Assembly: GCA_031368095.1 (NCBI GenBank)
Contig: JANLQX010000449.1
Coordinates: 1-26,778, forward strand
Direction of reading: 5' to 3'
From: JANLQX01 sp031368095
Lineage (GTDB): Bacteria; Actinomycetota; Acidimicrobiia; Acidimicrobiales; JANYDT01
DNA: 26,778 nt
Of the stretch, positions 22,527 through 26,778 are shown one piece after another (within the stretch, counting starts at the first letter, position 1; each line of letters begins with the position of its first letter). The translations under genes and the position numbers were made by a program. The notes under the pieces were generated by a model. It did no database searches. It was not told the origin of the DNA and saw nothing but the letters and a program-made list of their open reading frames with translations.

Positions 22527-22889
22527 GTGCCACCGACCGCTACCGCCGAACTCGCCGTTGGAACCCCCGTCGTGTCCACCGTCGCCATGCGGGGCGTGCC
22601 GGAAGGAACCGGCGGCAAAGTGATCCACGTGCAGGGATTGTCGTGGATCCGCTACTGGGTCTGGTTCGACAACGGCTTGCGGGTCGGCACGCTCGGACGG
22701 AACAAGCTGGCGACCACCGCCGAGTGGGAGCGGCGCCACGACGTGGTGACCGCAGTGCCAGGTACCGTTGCTGCTGCGACGGGAGACGAAAGCGCCGGGG
22801 CCGTCAGCGGCGATGTCGGCGGAGTTCCGGGCTACCTTCTGGAACGGTCGAAAGCGGCCCGAGCTCGTTTTGCGGCCAAAAAAGGCTGA
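22527..22889 (+). CDS. small hypothetical protein with an SH3-like core
   Basis: A 120-residue protein from GTG 22527. The central part, GVPEGTGGKVIHVQGLSWIR and then YWVWFDNGLRVGTLGRNKL, reads like a compact beta-rich, SH3-barrel-type module. It is rich in Trp, Tyr and Gly in a way that looks selected rather than random. The C-terminus is Ala/Gly linker followed by GYLLERSKAARARFAAKKG, a basic helix suited to binding nucleic acid or acidic protein. There is no signal peptide or membrane segment. It has no clear ribosome-binding site and may be leaderless. It stands alone between two repeat-rich gaps. No function is assigned. Confidence 0.6.
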   Translation: MPPTATAELAVGTPVVSTVAMRGVPEGTGGKVIHVQGLSWIRYWVWFDNGLRVGTLGRNKLATTAEWERRHDVVTAVPGTVAAATGDESAGAVSGDVGGVPGYLLERSKAARARFAAKKG

Positions 22890-22908
22890 ACGCTCTCCAT
22901 CAGTCAGG

Positions 22909-22937
22909 CCACCTCCACCTCCACCTCCACCTCCACC
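22909..22937. repeat. CCACCT tandem repeat
   Basis: Four perfect CCACCT units plus a partial fifth (29 bases) lie 20 bases past the stop of the small hypothetical gene. On the minus strand this is a G-rich GGTGGA run with many GG pairs, so a G-quadruplex is conceivable. Copy number is likely to vary by slippage. Confidence 0.85.
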
Positions 22938-22942
22938 ATCCG

Positions 22943-23025
22943 TCAAGTGTGGAGTGTGAGGCGATCTGTGGAAACGCTAGGCATGCGACTTTTGGTCCCC
23001 ACATCGCCCCACATTCCACCCTTGG
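22943..23025. repeat. 34-base element, inverted pair forming a long hairpin (copies C and A)
   Basis: Copy C (22943-22976) and copy A (22992-23025) are reverse complements over a 28-base core with 23 matches, separated by 15 bases that include GCATGC. The shared core runs GTGGAATGTGGGGCGAT in copy A (minus strand), and GTGGAGTGTGAGGCGAT in copy C (plus strand). The pair lies just past the 3' end of the AbiEi/DUF559 pseudogene on the minus strand, where a transcript would fold into a long imperfect stem. Copy A also matches copy B at 24047-24080. Confidence 0.8.
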
Positions 23026-23030
23026 GTTGG

Positions 23031-24076
23031 TTAGGACGAGAGGCGAAGTTCGAACGTCCACGGGTCGACGATGGTGACCCGTGATCGTCGTGGATCCGGA
23101 GTCGACCGGAGCTGGGTGAGTCGACGGGCGAGCTCAGAGGCGCAGGCGTTTGGGTCCTTCAGCACTCGCCCAGCTTGAAAACGCAGGACATGGAATCCAA
23201 CGGTGAGCTTGTTTTGTCGACGTGCGTCTCGGTCGATTCGTTCCGCACCGGAGTGGGCTGCAACGCCATCGACTTCGGCAAGGAGTATGGCGTCGTCGGT
23301 ACCCAAGTCGGGGAAGAGGGATGAGGGACCACGGGCTCCGCTTTCGATGACGCGAACTTCGACCTGCGGTCACAGGTGGACGCCGTGACCTCGCGCCGCT
23401 ATCAACAGCACTGTTTCGGGATAGCTCCCGGTGGGTCGGACCGTCCACGTCGTTGTGTCACCACTCGAAGACGAGCGATGCCGCGTCGGGTGGTCGAGGA
23501 TGCGCACAGCCGGTTGATGTCGGTAAGCAAATCTTCGTTCCAGTCGGCCGGTCGTCGTCGGTCTGAACCGCGCAGGGCGCTATTGAGTGCAGCTTCGACG
23601 GTGTCGGCGGAAACGAAGCGCCCGAGGTCGCCCAGTGTTCGAACAATCGATGTGACCGGGAACCCTTGGATCGTCACGATGTCGGTCGGTCCGAGCGTTC
23701 GACTGCGAATGGCCGGCCGTTCGTTGAAGCCGGAGTCCCACGGCACGGTGAGGTCGATCGGCTGCCCGAACACCCCTTCAATTCCATGGAGGATGGCCGC
23801 CGTACGATGGCTCAGAACGTCTTGACTCGGCGCGCGGACAAGGTGAGCGCCGAGTTCGGCATGCCACTCGTCGATCCGGCTTCGTTCGGCGTTCTCCGCG
23901 AGATAGATACCGCCGAAGACTCGACGCAGCTCGCCGCGGTGGAGTCGTCGATCGATGGTGGCCTTTTCCACCCCGTCCATGAGCAACGCCCGGCGGGTGA
24001 CGATGGACGCGAGGGGGAGTGGGTTCTCACGTTCGGGCACGGAAGGTTGGTCCACCCATCGCCCCACATTCCACAC
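23031..24076 (-). pseudogene. broken AbiEi-like / DUF559 (Vsr-like nuclease) gene
   Basis: Two minus-strand pieces together make one familiar actinobacterial protein type. The upstream piece (24076-23402) has an AbiEi-antitoxin-like N-terminus (ASIVTRRALLMDGVEKATID, RRVFGGIYLAEN, DVLSHRTAAILHGIEGV, PVTSIVRTLGDLGRFV). The downstream piece (to TAA at 23031) has the DUF559 nuclease-like motif AILLAEVDGVAAHSG followed by RQNKLTVGFHVLRFQAG. They are split by two lesions. A one-base frameshift near 23427-23431 is visible because the other frame continues sensibly as GSYPETVLLIAARGHGVHL. An in-frame TGA at 23372-23370 then precedes PQVEVRVIE. The start is uncertain: GTG 24076 lies inside repeat copy B, and GTG 24040 is another choice. 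The family pairs DNA-binding and nuclease-like domains; whether it was defensive, regulatory or mobile is unknown. Sequencing error could explain one lesion but hardly both. Confidence 0.8.
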
Positions 24077-24080
24077 TTGG
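24047..24080. repeat. 34-base element, copy B at the pseudogene 5' end
   Basis: This matches copy A (22992-23025) at 31 of 34 positions in the same orientation, 1055 bases away, so the two bracket the AbiEi/DUF559 pseudogene as direct repeats. It overlaps the first codons of the longest reading of that gene, or lies just upstream of the alternative GTG at 24040, where an autoregulatory operator would sit. Confidence 0.85.
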
Positions 24081-24136
24081 CGTCGGTGCCCTGTGGGCGT
24101 GCCGGTGGCGGGGTGGTTCCCTGGTACAACCGAGGC

Positions 24137-24514
24137 GTGAGCATTGTGGGAATTGGGGTTGACGCCGTGGATGTGGCGGTCATGCGCGAGACGATTAGTC
24201 GGACCCCGTCATTCGTGACGCGGTGCTTCACCGAGGGTGAACGGTCCTATGCGCAGCGGGCGCGCGATCCCGCTGAGCGATTCGCCGTTCGCTTTGCCGC
24301 CAAAGAGGCCGTGATGAAGGCCATGGGTGTGGGGCTCGGGGCGTTCGAGTTCCATGACGTGGAAGTCGTCCGCGCCGACGACGGGGTGCCGTCGATGCTC
24401 ATCACCGGCAAAGCGGCAACCCTGGCCGCCGAGCGGGGGATCACCCGGTGGTTGGTGTCGCTGACCCATACTGAACTGGTGGCGATCGCCTACGTCGTCG
24501 CCGATGGCGGTTGA
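24137..24514 (+). CDS. acpS: holo-[acyl-carrier-protein] synthase
   Basis: AcpS transfers 4'-phosphopantetheine from CoA to a serine of apo-ACP, switching on fatty acid synthesis. The 125-residue protein from GTG 24137 begins VSIVGIGVDAVDVAVMR, with the metal-binding Asp (D9), and has the second signature RFAVRFAAKEAVMKAMG (E57). The C-terminal strand SLTHTELVAIAYVV is also typical. No Shine-Dalgarno is correctly spaced (GAGG is only one base away). A TACAAC at 24125-24130 would place transcription start at the GTG, so the message may be leaderless; that is inference. Longer in-frame readings upstream run across the pseudogene on the opposite strand and are rejected. It is 12 bases before nnr. 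Confidence 0.94.
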   Translation: MSIVGIGVDAVDVAVMRETISRTPSFVTRCFTEGERSYAQRARDPAERFAVRFAAKEAVMKAMGVGLGAFEFHDVEVVRADDGVPSMLITGKAATLAAERGITRWLVSLTHTELVAIAYVVADGG

Positions 24515-24526
24515 AGTGGTGATTGC

Positions 24527-25900
24527 GTGATTCCGGTGGTCACGCCGGCCCAGATGCGTCGAATCGACGACGCCTCAACTACCTCCGAACAGCTACTGAT
24601 CGAGCGAGCCGGAATGAGCGTGGCCTGGGCCGCCCGCGCTCTGCTGGGCGGGGTTTACGGGCGCCGAGTGATGGTCCTCGCCGGACCCGGCAACAACGGC
24701 GCCGACGGACGCGTTGCCGGTCGAATTCTCGCCGGTTGGGGCCTGCGCGTCGACGTGATCGGCGTCGACCGGGCCAACCCGCCACCGGGTGAAGTTGCGG
24801 ACGTTGATCTCCTCATCGATGCCGCGTTCGGAACGGGCTTCTCCGGCGTGTTCGTCGGACCAACCGTAGGTCCACATACGAAGGTGTTGGCCGTTGACAT
24901 TCCGTCAGGGGTTGACGGTCTCACCGGACGCATTGATCCGAAGAGCAACGTCCTCCGGGCCGATGTAACGGTCACGTTCGCCGCCCGAAAGCCAGGCCTT
25001 CTCCTCGGCGCCGGTGCCGAGCTGGCGGGACGAATCATCGTCGCTGATATCGGCCTCGACGTGGACGTCCCGGAACCCATCACCACCGAACTGGTCGACG
25101 ATTCCGCGTGGCCCACTCGCCTGCCCCAACGATCGCGAACGGCGCACAAATGGACTGGCGCGGTGCTGGTCATCGCTGGGAGCCCCGGCATGACGGGCGC
25201 CGCCCACCTCTGCTCTCGGGCGGCGGCGCGCGCCGGGACGGGTCTTGTCCGGCTCGCCGTTCCGGGCGATCTCGTCAGCGGAAGCGAAATCGTCGGGATG
25301 CCGCTTCCCCAGGACGACTGGGCCGGCGAAGTACTCGCCGCGGCCGATCGCTGTCGGGCGATCGTCCTCGGACCGGGACTCGGCCGGCGGGCGTCGACGA
25401 TGGAGGAGGTTCATCGGCTGCTGACGGCGAGCGAGCTTCGGGACCGGCCGATGGTCATCGACGGCGATGCCCTCTCGGCCGTGACCGAGGATGGCGCCAA
25501 GACCCGGCGAGCGGGAACCACGATCCTCACGCCCCACGATGGTGAGTTCACCCGGCTCCACGGCGATGCTCCCGGTGACGACCGCATTGCCAGTGCCAAA
25601 TCGCTCGCCGCCCGACTCGGCGTGGTCGTGTTGTTGAAAGGCCCGACGACGGTCGTAGCCGGACCCGAAGGACGGGTGGCACTCGTTCGGGCCGGCGACG
25701 AACGATTGGCCACCGCTGGATCCGGCGATGTTCTTGCCGGCATCATCGGTTCGTTCCTGGCCGCCGGTCTTTCGCCTGAAGTGGCGGCGTCCACGGCGGC
25801 CGCGGTGCATGGCGCAGCGGCCCAACGCGGTCGTCGGGTCGGCTTGTTGGCCGGTGATCTGCCTGACCTCGTGGCCGACGTGCTGAGCACAGCGAGCTAA
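24527..25900 (+). CDS. nnr: bifunctional NAD(P)H-hydrate epimerase / ADP-dependent dehydratase
   Basis: Nnr repairs damaged NADH and NADPH hydrates. The N-terminal YjeF_N/NnrE domain (about 1-210) epimerises them and the C-terminal ribokinase-like NnrD domain (about 215-457) dehydrates the S form using ADP. Visible marks are MRRIDDAST, AGPGNNGADGRVAGR (52-66) and DIPSGVDGLTG in the first half. The second half has HKWTGAVLVIAGSPGMTGAA, GPGLGR, VIDGDAL, TPHDGEFTRL, LLKGPTTVV and AGSGDVLAG (397-405, catalytic-type Asp 401). The 457-residue length is about normal, slightly short. It starts at GTG 24527. The order acpS-nnr-alr is the standard actinobacterial arrangement. Confidence 0.94.
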   Translation: MIPVVTPAQMRRIDDASTTSEQLLIERAGMSVAWAARALLGGVYGRRVMVLAGPGNNGADGRVAGRILAGWGLRVDVIGVDRANPPPGEVADVDLLIDAAFGTGFSGVFVGPTVGPHTKVLAVDIPSGVDGLTGRIDPKSNVLRADVTVTFAARKPGLLLGAGAELAGRIIVADIGLDVDVPEPITTELVDDSAWPTRLPQRSRTAHKWTGAVLVIAGSPGMTGAAHLCSRAAARAGTGLVRLAVPGDLVSGSEIVGMPLPQDDWAGEVLAAADRCRAIVLGPGLGRRASTMEEVHRLLTASELRDRPMVIDGDALSAVTEDGAKTRRAGTTILTPHDGEFTRLHGDAPGDDRIASAKSLAARLGVVVLLKGPTTVVAGPEGRVALVRAGDERLATAGSGDVLAGIIGSFLAAGLSPEVAASTAAAVHGAAAQRGRRVGLLAGDLPDLVADVLSTAS

Positions 25901-25909
25901 ACACGCCGT

Positions 25910-25938
25910 GCCGAGCGCGTCGTGGTGAGCGCTGCGGC
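25910..25938 (+). terminator. hairpin between nnr and alr
   Basis: GCCGAGCGC pairs with GCGCT-CGGC through nine base pairs with one bulged G and a ten-base loop, starting 9 bases past the nnr stop. It lacks a T-tract and may only partly separate alr transcription from nnr. Confidence 0.3.
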
Positions 25939-25965
25939 AGACCAAACTGGACCGGTGATCAGATC

Positions 25966-26778
25966 ATGACCGAGCAACTTCGGCCGACGACGGCGTGGAT
26001 CGATATCGACGCTGTTCGCCATAACACGCGAGCCTTCATCGAGCATGTCGCGCCGGCTGGCGTGTGTGCCGTGGTCAAGGCCGATGCCTACGGTCACGGT
26101 GCCGTCGAATGCGCTCGAGCGGTCCTCGATGCCGGAGCCACGATGCTGGCGGTGGCGCTCGTGGAGGAGGGCATCGAGCTTCGAGAGGCCGGCATCAACG
26201 ACCGGATCCTGTTGCTGTCGGAGTTCCCACGCGGCGCCGAGGTGGCGGTCATTGAGCACGACCTCATTCCCACGGTGTACTCCTTCGAACGAATCGGTGC
26301 TCTGCACGCAGCAGCGGCGAAACCGAACACGCCGGTGCATCTGAAGATCGACACCGGCATGCATCGCGCCGGCGCCCTACCGCACGAAGCGTTGGCTCTG
26401 GCCCAGGCGATCGACGCATCCACCGTCTTGTATCTCGAGGGAACGTTCACCCATCTCGCGGTGGCCGACGTCGTCGACTGGAACGATCCGAATCATCCGT
26501 ACACCTATGAACAGCTGGAAACGTTCGACGATGTGCTGGCCACGTTCGTCGCCGCCGGCATCGATCCCGGCATCTGTCACGTCTCGAACTCGGCCGGTGC
26601 GCTGGCCCACCCGCGGGCGCGCTACGACATGGTGCGCGTTGGCGTGTCGCTCTACGGAAACGATCCGGACCCGTCATGTCTCGCCGACACCTTCGGTGTT
26701 GCCCCGATCGCGCTCCGCCAGGCGGCGCATCGCCGATCCGCGAGATATACTGGAAGAAGTGTCGGGATCGCCGGTCGC
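25966..26778 (+). CDS. alr: alanine racemase (partial, runs off the window)
   Basis: Alr makes D-alanine for peptidoglycan with pyridoxal phosphate. From ATG 25966 there are 271 codons before the window edge. The N-terminal TTAWIDIDAVRHNTRAF is typical; the PLP lysine is K38 in AVVKADAYGHGAVECA. Further blocks are HLKIDTGMHRAGALP, GTFTHLAVAD, HVSNSAGALAHP and DMVRVGVSLYG. The C-terminal beta domain with the catalytic Tyr lies outside. The last ~35 bases read oddly for this family: between RSA and VGIAGR comes RYTGRS where something like ISLVKK is usual. This could reflect compensating indels or poor sequence at a contig end. Identity of the gene is secure. Confidence 0.94.
   Translation, partial: MTEQLRPTTAWIDIDAVRHNTRAFIEHVAPAGVCAVVKADAYGHGAVECARAVLDAGATMLAVALVEEGIELREAGINDRILLLSEFPRGAEVAVIEHDLIPTVYSFERIGALHAAAAKPNTPVHLKIDTGMHRAGALPHEALALAQAIDASTVLYLEGTFTHLAVADVVDWNDPNHPYTYEQLETFDDVLATFVAAGIDPGICHVSNSAGALAHPRARYDMVRVGVSLYGNDPDPSCLADTFGVAPIALRQAAHRRSARYTGRSVGIAGR

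Noticed and set aside
22909..23025. CRISPR array
   Set aside because: The repeats are a hexamer tandem and an inverted pair, not regularly spaced direct repeats with unique spacers; no cas genes are present.
22943..23025. tRNA or small structured RNA gene
   Set aside because: The fold is one long imperfect stem from an inverted repeat; no cloverleaf, T-loop GTTCRA or acceptor pairing is seen.
23666..24136. Upstream in-frame extension of acpS
   Set aside because: It runs antisense through the AbiEi/DUF559 pseudogene and adds residues foreign to the AcpS family.

Overview
The window is high-GC (roughly 64% by eye), gene-dense bacterial DNA. It is most likely from an actinomycete (Actinomycetota), possibly an Acidimicrobiia-type lineage. 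This rests on the rplM-rpsI-glmM ... acpS-nnr-alr neighbourhood, frequent GTG/TTG starts, a Ku/LigD-type NHEJ set, a HelR-type RNA polymerase ATPase, a PPOX/F420-type flavoprotein and a HemY/CgoX-type haem enzyme. Assignment below phylum level is inference.

Layout. 1-403: 5' end of an ABC exporter gene (minus, cut by the window edge). 507-2175: bacterial NHEJ pair, a stand-alone LigD-type polymerase/primase domain and Ku (minus). 2422-3642: L-2-hydroxyglutarate oxidase (minus), divergent from an MFS exporter (3711-4946, plus). 4971-14851: a long tightly packed minus-strand run, read from its 5' end: ABC exporter, hemE, hemY/cgoX, ATP-dependent DNA ligase, GntR/UTRA regulator, fused FAD/[2Fe-2S] subunit and molybdopterin subunit of a xanthine-dehydrogenase-family enzyme. 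The ligase appears to be the missing third part of the NHEJ set. 14934-15680: a protein with two ACT domains (minus), divergent from a HelD/HelR-family helicase-like ATPase (15861-18071, plus), which is followed by a PPOX flavoprotein. 18635-20988: rplM, rpsI, a terminator-like hairpin, glmM. 21059-22889: a winged-helix/AAA+ ATPase and a small conserved-looking hypothetical. 24137-26778: acpS, bifunctional nnr, and the start of alr.

The most unusual stretch is 22440-24080, an accessory insertion in an otherwise housekeeping neighbourhood. It holds two small hairpins, a CCACCT tandem repeat, and a broken AbiEi-like/DUF559 (Vsr-like nuclease) gene. A ~34-base element occurs three times here. 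Two copies are direct repeats bracketing the broken gene, and a third, inverted copy next to the downstream one makes a long hairpin. This nuclease-plus-repeat arrangement is the best candidate for an undescribed small mobile or self-regulating unit. A second repeat, 28 bases duplicated at a 55-base period, straddles the PPOX stop codon and the rplM leader.

No tRNA, rRNA, CRISPR array, integrase or classical transposase was recognised. No gene-free stretch exceeds about 250 bases once the pseudogene is counted.
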